Position numbers and translations under genes: made by a program. The notes beneath the pieces were generated by a model. That model was not told the origin of the DNA, made no database searches, and saw only the letters and a program-made list of their open reading frames with translations. This document shows positions 1-5,475 of a stretch of DNA of 7,707 nt, in pieces (the stretch's first letter is position 1; every line of letters begins with the position of its first letter). Origin of the DNA: Opitutia bacterium (GTDB lineage: Bacteria > Verrucomicrobiota > Verrucomicrobiia > Opitutales > Opitutaceae); contig PMKA01000144.1 of NCBI GenBank assembly GCA_003157575.1, positions 1 through 7,707 on the forward strand, written 5' to 3'.

Positions 1-1
1 G

Positions 2-592
2 GGCACCGGACTCGACCTCATCTATCCGCCCGAGAATCTCGATCTCTACCGTAGAATTTCCGAGACCGTGGCAGTTCTTTCGGATTTTCCCTTTGGCCGC
101 CGCGCCGTCCGGCAGTCGTTCGCCATGCGCAACCGCATCGTGTCGGGCATCTGCGAGGCGGTGGTCGTCGTGGAAAGCGATGTCGACGGGGGCGCGATGA
201 TCACGGCACGCTTTGCCGGGGAACACGGCAAGCTCATCTTTGCCGTGCCCGGCCGGATCGACCAGCCTTCCAGCAGGGGATGCCACCAGCTCATCCGCGA
301 CGGGGCGACGTTGCTCACGGGAGTGGACGACATTCTCTCGGAGCTGAACTACCTGGATGGAATGCGGCCGTCGCCGGTGGCAACGGGAAAGGCGGATGCG
401 GCCTCGCCGGGAGGCCTGGGCGAGGCGGAGCAGCGCGTCCTCGAATGTTTCCGGGGCGGTTCGATCCTGAACATCGATGCGCTGGTGGGCCTCACGCAGA
501 TGCCGGCGCACGAGCTTGGCGCAACGCTCATGCTGCTCGAATTGAAGCGGCTGGTCGTGAAGCGGGTCGACGGCGCCTTCGAGGCCCGCTGA
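2..592 (+). CDS. dprA: DNA processing protein DprA/Smf, 5'-truncated by the window edge
   Basis: The reading frame is open from base 2, so the N-terminal part lies outside; 196 residues are visible. DprA binds incoming single-stranded DNA in the cytoplasm and loads RecA during natural transformation. The visible part is the second half of the Rossmann-like domain: GTGLDLIYPPEN (residues 1-12), SDFPFG (27-32), RNRIVSG (43-49), a VVVVES strand (54-59), GGAMITARFA (63-72), FAVPGRIDQPSSRG (80-93) and LIRDGATLL (97-105). A linker follows, then a C-terminal winged-helix-like segment (about 138-196), as in many DprA proteins. A GTG at base 68 exists, but family motifs continue upstream of it, so it is not the start. 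The stop codon sits in the first arm of a hairpin. No frameshift or missing motif is seen in the visible part. Confidence 0.94.
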   Translation, partial: GTGLDLIYPPENLDLYRRISETVAVLSDFPFGRRAVRQSFAMRNRIVSGICEAVVVVESDVDGGAMITARFAGEHGKLIFAVPGRIDQPSSRGCHQLIRDGATLLTGVDDILSELNYLDGMRPSPVATGKADAASPGGLGEAEQRVLECFRGGSILNIDALVGLTQMPAHELGATLMLLELKRLVVKRVDGAFEAR

Positions 593-625
593 CCGCGCAT
601 CGGGCTTCGCCCTCCGCGCGGTCAG
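589..625 (+). terminator. Hairpin at the dprA stop codon, possible terminator
   Basis: CTGACCGCGC (589-598) pairs perfectly with GCGCGGTCAG (616-625). Inside the loop GGGC-TTC-GCCC (602-612) forms a second stem. The dprA TGA (590-592) is part of the outer arm. No T-tract follows, so a canonical intrinsic terminator is not shown; a role in ending dprA transcription is inferred from position. Confidence 0.5.
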
Positions 626-763
626 TGGCGCAGCGCCCTCCGGGAAGAATCGGCGGCGTTCATCGAACTCCGGTGTCCGACGACAATCATCACGTGGGCG
701 AGACACGCACGCCTGCTGAAATCCCCGCTCGGAAGCTGGGACAATCCCTCCGCGGTCCGAGAC

Positions 764-784
764 CAAAATGGCACAGCCATTTTG
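764..784. other. 9-bp hairpin between convergent dprA and HIT genes
   Basis: CAAAATGGC (764-772), loop ACA, GCCATTTTG (776-784) is a perfect inverted repeat. On the minus strand it follows the stronger hairpin at 788-816 and its 3' arm supplies a TTTT run, so the pair could work together as a terminator for the HIT gene. The rest of the 593-763 spacer shows no gene or recognisable site. Confidence 0.45.
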
Positions 785-787
785 CCA

Positions 788-816
788 AGGATCTGCGGCG
801 CTGCGCCGCAGATCCT
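788..816 (-). terminator. Strong hairpin just after the HIT gene, probable terminator
   Basis: GGATCTGCGGCG (789-800) and CGCCGCAGATCC (804-815) form a perfect 12-bp stem with the loop CTG; A788 and T816 add one more pair. The hairpin starts inside the HIT stop codon (815-817 on the minus strand). Another inverted repeat, CCTGG-CGG-CCAGG (819-831), lies within the last HIT codons. Placement directly after a stop between convergent genes supports transcription termination; only a short T run follows. Confidence 0.6.
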
Positions 817-1156
817 AGCCTGGCGGCCAGGCCATCTGGCGGCGGGCGAGCATGTGGACGTGCAGTTGGGGCACGCTCTCGCAGGCGTCGGGGCCGCTGT
901 TGATGACGAGGCGGTACCCGTTTTCTAGGCCGAGCTTTTTCGCCATCGCGCCCGCGGTGACGATCAGGTGGCCGAGGACGGCCTCGTCGGCGGCGGTGGC
1001 ATCGGTCGCCCGGGCGATGAGCTGCTTTGGGATGATGAGCAGGTGCACGGGGGCCTGCGGCTGGATGTCGTGGATGACGATGCAGCGGTCGTCCTCATGC
1101 TCGATCTTGGCGGGAATCTCGCGGTCGATGATGCGTTGGAAGATGGTCTTTGGCAT
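815..1156 (-). CDS. HIT family (HINT-like) nucleotide-binding hydrolase
   Basis: A 113-residue protein with the architecture of bacterial HINT/PKCI-type histidine triad proteins, cytosolic enzymes that hydrolyse purine nucleoside phosphoramidates or acyl-adenylates. The N-terminus (TIFQRIIDREIPAKI) and the HLLIIPK strand (about 38-44) are typical. The C-terminal signature reads INSGPDACESVPQLHVHML followed by RRQMAWPPG, normal for the family. The triad itself is altered: the first His is Gln97, giving Q-x-H-x-H. His99, the equivalent of the nucleophile in HINT1, and His101 are kept, so activity is plausible. The ATG at 1156 gives the usual length. No Shine-Dalgarno sequence precedes it, and a copy of the dispersed repeat ends 10 bases upstream. 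Substrate cannot be assigned. Confidence 0.92.
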   Translation of the reverse strand: MPKTIFQRIIDREIPAKIEHEDDRCIVIHDIQPQAPVHLLIIPKQLIARATDATAADEAVLGHLIVTAGAMAKKLGLENGYRLVINSGPDACESVPQLHVHMLARRQMAWPPG

Positions 1157-1166
1157 GGGAAGTGGG

Positions 1167-1197
1167 TTTTACAGGAGGGAACGGAGTCAACGGAGAG
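1167..1197 (+). repeat. TTTTACAGGAGG-type repeat, copy 1
   Basis: The copy reads TTTTACA followed by GGAGGGAAC, GGAGTCAAC and GGAGAG, three units on a 9-bp period. It is nearly identical to the copy at 1314-1345. It lies 10 bases upstream of the HIT gene start, in the opposite orientation to that gene. The following bases GCTGG-AACATTC-CCAGC (about 1206-1222) can form a small hairpin. Confidence 0.85.
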
Positions 1198-1250
1198 GCG
1201 ACCCAGCTGGAACATTCCCAGCGTGGCGGAACCGCTGCGGAATCCAATCC

Positions 1251-1277
1251 ATTTTACAGGAGGGAGCAGAGGATCAC
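1251..1277 (+). repeat. TTTTACAGGAGG-type repeat, copy 2 (diverged or partial)
   Basis: The copy keeps ATTTTACAGGAGGGAGCAGAGG but departs from the AAC-GGAG form: its period unit is GGAGGGAGC followed by AGAGG, like the copy at 4463-4496. It belongs to a GC-AGAG subfamily of the repeat. It sits in the gap between HIT and GxxExxY, which holds no other gene. Confidence 0.7.
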
Positions 1278-1313
1278 AAGTCGGCGCCCGGCGGCATAAA
1301 TTCACGGCAGATC

Positions 1314-1345
1314 TTTTTACAGGAGGGAACGGAGTCAACGGAGAG
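1314..1345 (+). repeat. TTTTACAGGAGG-type repeat, copy 3, left boundary of the GxxExxY element
   Basis: The copy reads TTTTTACA plus GGAGGGAAC, GGAGTCAAC and GGAGAG, the same as copy 1 along its core. Bases 1335-1345 are also the last codons and the TGA stop of the minus-strand GxxExxY gene. It is inverted relative to the copy at 1752-1783. Confidence 0.88.
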
Positions 1346-1748
1346 CCTGCAGGTTGGCACCGGGGAGCATCAACCTGGAGACGCCGTCGACGAGTCGGGG
1401 GACGTTGAAATTGATGAGAAGGCCAACTGGCACGTTGAGGAGCTTCATGTAACTTAATAGCTGCGCTTTGTGGACGGGCAGAACGCGCTCAACGGACTTA
1501 GCCTCAATTAGGACGCAGTCTTCCACGAGCACGTCAAAACGGAGAGGCTCTTCGCGGGTGAATCCTTTGTAGGAAATGGTGACGAGTCTCTGGTTCGCAG
1601 TCGTGAGATCGCGAAGGTCGAGTTCGCGTATCAGACGCCACTCATAGATCGATTCCACAAGGCCGGGGCCTTTGTCGCGATGGACCTCGATGGCGGCCGC
1701 GATGATCGATCCGGTGAGGGCATTCGCCTGACAATAGAGTGGGTGCAT
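1335..1748 (-). CDS. GxxExxY family protein (PD-(D/E)XK nuclease-like fold)
   Basis: A 137-residue protein of the GxxExxY family, which is related to PD-(D/E)XK nucleases; its biological role is not established. The name-giving motif is at residues 29-35 (G-L-V-E-S-I-Y) after ALTGSIIAAAIEVHRDKGP. The nuclease-like core follows: RFDVLVED with Asp72, then LIEAKSVE with Glu82 and Lys84. A QLLSYMKLLNVPVGLLINFNVPRL block closes the domain, also typical. Length is normal. The ATG at 1748 lies just outside the upstream repeat copy, whose GAGAGG end (1757-1752) is the nearest Shine-Dalgarno-like run, with three bases between. At the other end the last codons and the TGA come from the second repeat copy. 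The motif residues are intact, so the protein may be active as a nuclease; that is inference. Confidence 0.93.
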   Translation of the reverse strand: MHPLYCQANALTGSIIAAAIEVHRDKGPGLVESIYEWRLIRELDLRDLTTANQRLVTISYKGFTREEPLRFDVLVEDCVLIEAKSVERVLPVHKAQLLSYMKLLNVPVGLLINFNVPRLVDGVSRLMLPGANLQALR

Positions 1749-1751
1749 GCA

Positions 1752-1783
1752 CCTCTCTGTTGCCTCCGTTTCCTCCTGTAAAA
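1752..1783 (-). repeat. TTTTACAGGAGG-type repeat, copy 4, right boundary of the GxxExxY element
   Basis: On the minus strand it reads TTTTACA, GGAGGAAAC, GGAGGCAAC, AGAGAGG and ends three bases before the GxxExxY ATG. It is inverted with respect to copy 3. In the mRNA the two copies could pair, which would bury the purine-rich run upstream of the start codon against the CCTCCTGT of the 3' copy. Confidence 0.87.
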
Positions 1784-1815
1784 GAAAAAATCTATAGAAA
1801 GAAAATATTTAGATT
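1781..1815 (-). terminator. AT-rich inverted repeat with T-run, weak terminator candidate
   Basis: Read on the minus strand, AATCTA (1815-1810) can pair with TAGATT (1794-1789), followed by a T-rich run (TTTTCTTTT). The stem is only six A/T-rich pairs with a 15-base loop, so it is weak. It overlaps the last codons of the upstream 158-residue gene and is the only strongly AT-rich stretch in the window. Confidence 0.3.
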
Positions 1816-2268
1816 CGCGCTGGGCCGGGTGCGGGCGGCGGCGAGGTCGCGGATGAGCGCGAGCGTCTCGTCGTACTCGCGCTGCCGGCGGGCCGTCCAC
1901 CGGCGGTCGGGCGGGCAGTGCGCCGGCCGGAGGTTGGTGACGAGCAGGGTCGCCTCGCGGAAACGCGCGAGGCTCCTGAGGCCCGCCATCACCTTCTCGC
2001 GGGTGAAGAGAGGTGTGGCGTCGGCGGTGGATTCGGCGGCGTCCCAGTGGAAGAAACCGTGGTCCTCCTGCCCGGCGAGCAGCTTCTCAAGCAGCCGGCC
2101 GGCGGCGGCGGTGAAGGCCGGGTCCGACGGGGGCCGGTTTTCCGCCTCCGCGAGGCTCGTTGTGATGGCCGACTGGATCTGCTGCGCGAGGTAGAGATCG
2201 TTCCCGGTCAGACCGGCGAAAAGAGCGTTGATGAAATGGAGCCGGCGAAGGTCCTCGCTGCAGGTCAT
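1792..2268 (-). CDS. Unrecognised 158-residue protein coupled to nrdR
   Basis: I do not recognise the family. The protein looks soluble and mostly helical, with no signal peptide or membrane segment. Notable stretches are RRLHFINALFAGLTGNDLYL (8-27), GRLLEKLLAGQEDHGFFHWD (57-76) and a basic, Arg-rich C-terminal third. Its ATG (2268) overlaps the nrdR stop as ATGA, so translation is probably coupled and the two share a transcript. The last seven residues (NLNIFFL) come from an abrupt AT-rich stretch unlike the rest of the gene and directly next to the repeat-bounded cassette. The original C-terminus may have been replaced by an insertion. Codon use upstream of that point is GC-rich and consistent with a real gene. 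Confidence 0.75.
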   Translation of the reverse strand: MTCSEDLRRLHFINALFAGLTGNDLYLAQQIQSAITTSLAEAENRPPSDPAFTAAAGRLLEKLLAGQEDHGFFHWDAAESTADATPLFTREKVMAGLRSLARFREATLLVTNLRPAHCPPDRRWTARRQREYDETLALIRDLAAARTRPSANLNIFFL

Positions 2269-2723
2269 TTCTTGGGCTTTCCGAGGCTGTTGATCTCGTC
2301 CATGAATTCCGAGACGTCGCGGAATTCCTTGTACACGCTCGCGAAGCGGACGTAGGCGACCTGGTCGATCCGCCGCAGGTGCCGCATGACCTCCTCGCCG
2401 ATGACGCGGCTCGGGAATTCGCGCTCATACTGGGCCTCCAGCGCGTCGAGGATGTCGTCCACGATCATGGTGATCTGCTCAAGGTCGACCGGGCGCTTGT
2501 GACAGGCGGCGCGGATGGCGTGCAGGAGTTTCTCGCGGTCGAATTCCTCGCGGCGGCCGTCGCGTTTGATCACCACGATGCCGTCGCGCACGAGGTTCTC
2601 GATCGTCGTGAAGCGCAGGCCGCATTCGAGGCATTCGCGGCGCCGGCGGATCGTGTTTCCCTCCTTGCTGATGCGGGAGTCGATCACCTTGTCCTCAATC
2701 GAAGTGCATTTCGGACAGCGCAT
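2265..2723 (-). CDS. nrdR: Transcriptional repressor NrdR
   Basis: A 152-residue NrdR, the usual length. NrdR is a zinc- and ATP/dATP-binding repressor that controls ribonucleotide reductase operons by binding paired NrdR boxes. The N-terminal zinc ribbon has Cys3-x2-Cys6 and Cys31-x2-Cys34 around DSRISKEGNTIRRRREC. The ATP-cone domain follows (about 46-136): VIKRDGRREEFDREKL, then the helices ending in VAYVRFASVYKEFRD. The ATG at 2723 is fixed by the MRCPKC start; the preceding bases (CCTTTCCCC) hold no Shine-Dalgarno. It lies 27 bases downstream of pabA on the same strand and overlaps the next gene by ATGA, so a pabA-nrdR-orf transcript is likely. No reductase genes are in the window. Confidence 0.97.
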   Translation of the reverse strand: MRCPKCTSIEDKVIDSRISKEGNTIRRRRECLECGLRFTTIENLVRDGIVVIKRDGRREEFDREKLLHAIRAACHKRPVDLEQITMIVDDILDALEAQYEREFPSRVIGEEVMRHLRRIDQVAYVRFASVYKEFRDVSEFMDEINSLGKPKK

Positions 2724-2750
2724 GGGGAAAGGATCGGCGCGGGGATGCCG

Positions 2751-3317
2751 TCAATTGAGCGCCAGGAAGTTTTTCAGAAGGTTCATCCCGCTTTCGGAGG
2801 CGATGGACTCCGGGTGGAACTGGACGCCCCAGATCGGAAGCGTCCTGTGCTGCAGGCCCATGATCTCGCCCTCGGCCGTTTCGGCGGTGATTTCCAGGCA
2901 GCCGGGAAACGAGGCTCGCTCGACGAGCAGCGAATGGTAGCGGGTCGCCCGGAACGGCGAGGGCAGGCCCTTGAACAGGCCGGCGCCCTGGTGGAGGATG
3001 GGCGAGGTCTTGCCATGCATGAGCCGCCCGGCGCGCACGACCCGTCCGCCGAAATAGTGGCCGATGGCCTGGTGGCCGAGGCACACGCCCAGAATGGGCT
3101 TCTTCCCGGCGAATGTCCTGATGATGTCGAGCGTCACGCCGGCTTCGGCCGGGGAGCACGGTCCGGGCGAGAGCAGCACGCGGTCGGGGTTGAGCGCGAG
3201 CGCCTGCTCCGGAGTGATCTCGTTGTTGCGAAACACGCGCTGTTCGACGCCCAGCTGGCCGAAATACTGGACCAGGTTGAAGGTGAACGAATCGAAGTTG
3301 TCGATGACCAGAAGCAC
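2751..3317 (-). CDS. pabA: Aminodeoxychorismate/anthranilate synthase glutamine amidotransferase subunit (PabA/TrpG)
   Basis: A class I glutamine amidotransferase of 188 residues that hydrolyses glutamine and passes ammonia to the chorismate-binding partner (PabB or TrpE). Motifs seen: [15 protein letters not shown] at the N-terminus, [21 protein letters not shown] with nucleophile Cys79, [15 protein letters not shown], and GVQFHPES with His168 and Glu170. These numbers match E. coli PabA and support the GTG start at 3317. The frame continues up to an ATG at 3389, but those 24 extra residues do not resemble the family. HGKTS and GEIMGLQHR resemble PabA, and folate genes lie nearby, so 4-aminobenzoate synthesis is favoured. 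Many bacteria use one such subunit for both folate and tryptophan, which cannot be excluded here. Confidence 0.93.
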   Translation of the reverse strand: MLLVIDNFDSFTFNLVQYFGQLGVEQRVFRNNEITPEQALALNPDRVLLSPGPCSPAEAGVTLDIIRTFAGKKPILGVCLGHQAIGHYFGGRVVRAGRLMHGKTSPILHQGAGLFKGLPSPFRATRYHSLLVERASFPGCLEITAETAEGEIMGLQHRTLPIWGVQFHPESIASESGMNLLKNFLALN

Positions 3318-3406
3318 GGCTGCATTTACCCACAGGACGGGGCAGGGGTCAAGTGCGGGGAACCTGGCGGTGCATGAGGGAGGCCGCAACCCGATCGGCC
3401 GCCGGA

Positions 3407-4270
3407 CTACGGCGTCGGGGAATCCGCAGCCGCCCGGTCCTGAACATTATTGGAAGGCTGTTCAGGCTTGCCGCCGGCGCTGCTGACGGGGGCCGATCTG
3501 GCACGGAGAATGACGGTTTTTGTCTCGGTCTTTTCGGAAGTGCGAAGCACCAGTCTGACCTCGGTCTCTGTGAGCCATCCGTCCATCTGGGAGCTCATCG
3601 GATCGGTCTCGGTCCATTGACCGGGGTCAAGTGCGAGTTTCTCAGGCCGCACGACGAAGTTGCCGATCGGAGAGCGAAAATCCACGACGCGGAACTCCAG
3701 GCGGTCCTTGCCCAGATTGGTGAAGCGCAGGTGGATGACCGCAATGGAGCCCGTGCCGCCCAACAACATTGGAGGAACGCCGCGTCCACCCTCCCGAGAA
3801 GGTTCGCCGCCACCGCCATGCCCATCGCCGCCGCCTTGGCCTCCTCCTCCGGCTCCGCCGATGCCGCCGGTCAGTCCGAGGCCTCCTCCGCCCAGGCCGA
3901 GGCCGAGATTGGTGCCGCCGAAGTCGTAGCCGAGGCCACCGCCGACGTTGGTGCCCCGGTTGTTGCCATTGGCCTGCACATCGCCGGTAAGCCCACGGCC
4001 TTTTGCTGCATTCCCATCGGCTTTTCCGTCCTCTTTGTCAGGTCGTCTCATCGACAGCGGGACGACATTGATCTCCGCGACCAACCGGCCGTCGAAGAAC
4101 GCCTCAGATCCGGCCATCGGAGTGACGGGCGGCATCGGAGGCTCATCCCGTCCGTCCCGCCGGCCGTGACCATGTTCGCCCAGGCAGCCGGCAGTCATGA
4201 GAATCAGGGCGGCGCAGGTGAGGAATCCAACCCGATGGCCGCGTTCGAGCGAGCGCAGTGGAGCAGTCAT
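3407..4270 (-). CDS. Predicted glycine-rich lipoprotein of unknown function
   Basis: A 287-residue protein I cannot assign to a family. The N-terminus has basic residues (6-13), a hydrophobic stretch (14-27) and a TAGC sequence ending at Cys29, consistent with a lipoprotein signal peptide, though the -3 residue (Thr) is not the common Leu. After a short charged and proline-rich part (30-55) comes a strand-like segment ([12 protein letters not shown]). A strongly Gly/Asn-rich region follows (about 93-165, with runs such as [18 protein letters not shown]). The C-terminal part (about 170-265) alternates hydrophobic and polar residues like a beta-sandwich ([43 protein letters not shown]). Residues 266-287 look disordered. 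The ATG at 4270 is supported by an upstream AGGTGG. It is probably anchored in the cell envelope. Confidence 0.8.
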   Translation of the reverse strand: MTAPLRSLERGHRVGFLTCAALILMTAGCLGEHGHGRRDGRDEPPMPPVTPMAGSEAFFDGRLVAEINVVPLSMRRPDKEDGKADGNAAKGRGLTGDVQANGNNRGTNVGGGLGYDFGGTNLGLGLGGGGLGLTGGIGGAGGGGQGGGDGHGGGGEPSREGGRGVPPMLLGGTGSIAVIHLRFTNLGKDRLEFRVVDFRSPIGNFVVRPEKLALDPGQWTETDPMSSQMDGWLTETEVRLVLRTSEKTETKTVILRARSAPVSSAGGKPEQPSNNVQDRAAADSPTP

Positions 4271-4277
4271 ATTCTAT

Positions 4278-4283
4278 CCACCT
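4278..4283 (-). promoter_or_regulatory. Ribosome binding site of the lipoprotein gene
   Basis: AGGTGG on the minus strand lies seven bases before the ATG at 4270. It is one of the few convincing Shine-Dalgarno-like sequences in the window and fixes the start of this gene. Confidence 0.6.
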
Positions 4284-4539
4284 ATGACGTTGCAGCCGGA
4301 AAAATGTTGCCGGAAGTTGGCGATGGGAAGCCGCTCCACGGCATCTCGGATGAGATGCACGATAGCACATCGGGATTTCTGGTCATGGCAGGGTCGCGTT
4401 CTCCTGGGTCGGGTAACACCGGAAAAGCGGGCTACAGATGGGATTCCATCCTGCAGGGTCGGCCTCTGCTTCCTCTGCGGCCTCCTGTAGAATGGTTTGG
4501 ATTGCCAGCGGGGGCGCGGAATGCGACTGGTTTTGGAGC
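4284..4539. other. Divergent intergenic region between the lipoprotein gene and folP
   Basis: Promoters for both flanking genes should lie here, but I see no convincing -35/-10 pair. It contains a 7-bp hairpin, GCATCTC-GGAT-GAGATGC (4341-4358), and one inverted copy of the dispersed repeat (4463-4496). The folP frame happens to stay open through most of it. Confidence 0.5.
4463..4496 (-). repeat. TTTTACAGGAGG-type repeat, copy 5 (GC-AGAG subfamily)
   Basis: On the minus strand it reads CCATTCTACA followed by GGAGGCCGC, AGAGGAAGC and AGAGG. The 9-bp period is kept, but the units end in GC-AGAG rather than AAC-GGAG, as in the copy at 1251-1277. It lies in the folP upstream region; the plus-strand complement includes an in-frame ATG (4492). 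Confidence 0.75.
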
Positions 4540-5475
4540 GTGTCATCCACCGAATCCGTCCAGTTGCCTGTCTGGCAGAGCCCGCACGGCCGTCCGCTGC
4601 CAGCCGTGGGCTGGCGCACTCTCATCATGGGCGTGCTGAACGTCACACCGGATTCGTTTTCCGATGGAGGACGGTTGCCGTCGCTGCAGGCGGTCGTGGA
4701 CCGCGCCGGAGCGATGCTCGGGGCCGGAGCTGACGTGCTCGACGTGGGCGGCGAGTCGACCCGTCCGGGCGCAGCAGCGGTCAGCGCGCCACAGGAATGC
4801 GATCGCGTGCTGCCAGCACTGGCCGCGCTGCGCACAACGTTTCCGGACGCCCCGATCTCGATCGACACCTACAAGGCGGAAGTGGCGGCGGCGGCGGTGA
4901 AGTCCGGGGCGGACATCGTGAACGACATCTGGGGGGCGTTGCATGGATGGACGGCCGGGGAACGGCGCCGGTGCGAAGTGGATTTGGAGGCGGGTGAAGC
5001 GGGCACGGACCGGCCGCGTTCGCCGATGGCGGAGGCCGTCGCCGCGCTGCGTTGTCCTGTCGTCTTGATGCACAACCGGCCCGACCGGGATTACGCCGAT
5101 TTCTGGCCGGACCTGCTGCTCGATCTGCGCCTGAGCATCGCGGTGACGCAGGCCGCCGGCGTTCCCGAGCATCAGATCTGGCTCGACCCGGGATTCGGCT
5201 TCGCGAAGGACCCGTTGCAAAATCTCGAAGTGCTCAAGCGTCTCGACCGGATCGTTGCGCTCGGGCATCCGGTGCTGCTCGGGACTTCGCGGAAGTCGAC
5301 CATCGGCCTGGTGTTGGATGCGCCGGCGAGCGACCGGCTTGAAGGCACCGGCGCAACGGTCGTCTGGGGAATTCAGCAGGGGTGCAGCATGGTGCGCGTC
5401 CATGACGTGGCCGCGATGTTGCGTTTTGTGCGGATGACCGATGCGATCAGGGCCGGTCTCGATTGGAAATCCTGA
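4540..5475 (+). CDS. folP: Dihydropteroate synthase with an insertion after the ND motif
   Basis: FolP condenses 6-hydroxymethyl-7,8-dihydropterin pyrophosphate with 4-aminobenzoate to give 7,8-dihydropteroate. With the GTG start at 4540 it has 311 residues. TIM-barrel motifs in order: IMGVLNVTPDSFSDGG (28-44), DVGGESTRPG (68-77), SIDTY (107-111), ND (128-129), VVLMHNRP (174-181), LDPGFGFAKD (215-224), LLGTSRKS (246-253) and RVHD (286-289). All expected pterin and substrate loops are present. Odd: about 33 residues separate the ND motif from the following MAEAVAALRCP, where the family usually has fewer than ten, so roughly 24 extra charged residues are inserted. The start is uncertain: the frame is open to 4438, but residues upstream of about PVWQSPHGR read through the repeat and an ATG at 4492 lies inside it. 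A TTG at 4564 is the other alternative. The stop overlaps the folB start as TGATG. Confidence 0.93.
   Translation: MSSTESVQLPVWQSPHGRPLPAVGWRTLIMGVLNVTPDSFSDGGRLPSLQAVVDRAGAMLGAGADVLDVGGESTRPGAAAVSAPQECDRVLPALAALRTTFPDAPISIDTYKAEVAAAAVKSGADIVNDIWGALHGWTAGERRRCEVDLEAGEAGTDRPRSPMAEAVAALRCPVVLMHNRPDRDYADFWPDLLLDLRLSIAVTQAAGVPEHQIWLDPGFGFAKDPLQNLEVLKRLDRIVALGHPVLLGTSRKSTIGLVLDAPASDRLEGTGATVVWGIQQGCSMVRVHDVAAMLRFVRMTDAIRAGLDWKS

Larger units (their letters stand above)
1314..1783 (-). mobile_element. Putative GxxExxY gene cassette bounded by inverted repeats
   Basis: The roughly 470-base segment consists of one gene and two inverted copies of the dispersed repeat (1314-1345 and 1752-1783). The aligned cores differ at about three positions over 30. 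No transposase, target-site duplication or tRNA site is seen, so mobility is inferred from the boundaries, from extra solo copies elsewhere in the window, and from an AT-rich junction at 1784-1816. It could instead be a fixed gene that the repeats happened to surround. Confidence 0.5.

Noticed and set aside
1167..1345. CRISPR-like array formed by copies 1-3 of the repeat
   Set aside because: Spacing is unequal, copy 2 is diverged, other copies are inverted and dispersed, and no cas genes are present.
1784..1810. A sigma-70-type promoter in the AT-rich stretch before the GxxExxY gene
   Set aside because: A TATAGA resembling a -10 exists, but no acceptable -35 lies at the right spacing, and AT-richness alone makes such matches likely.
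2379..3377. A 332-codon open frame on the plus strand across nrdR and pabA
   Set aside because: It is the antisense shadow of two genes with intact catalytic and metal-binding motifs.
3439..3466. An 8-bp inverted repeat (CCTGAACA / TGTTCAGG) near the end of the lipoprotein gene
   Set aside because: It lies within coding sequence with a 12-base loop and no T-tract, so it is not supported as a terminator or operator.
3353..4639. A 428-codon open frame on the plus strand opposite the lipoprotein gene
   Set aside because: The minus strand gives a lipoprotein signal, a ribosome binding site and a coherent beta-rich domain, whereas the plus frame is low-complexity and continues into the folP start region.
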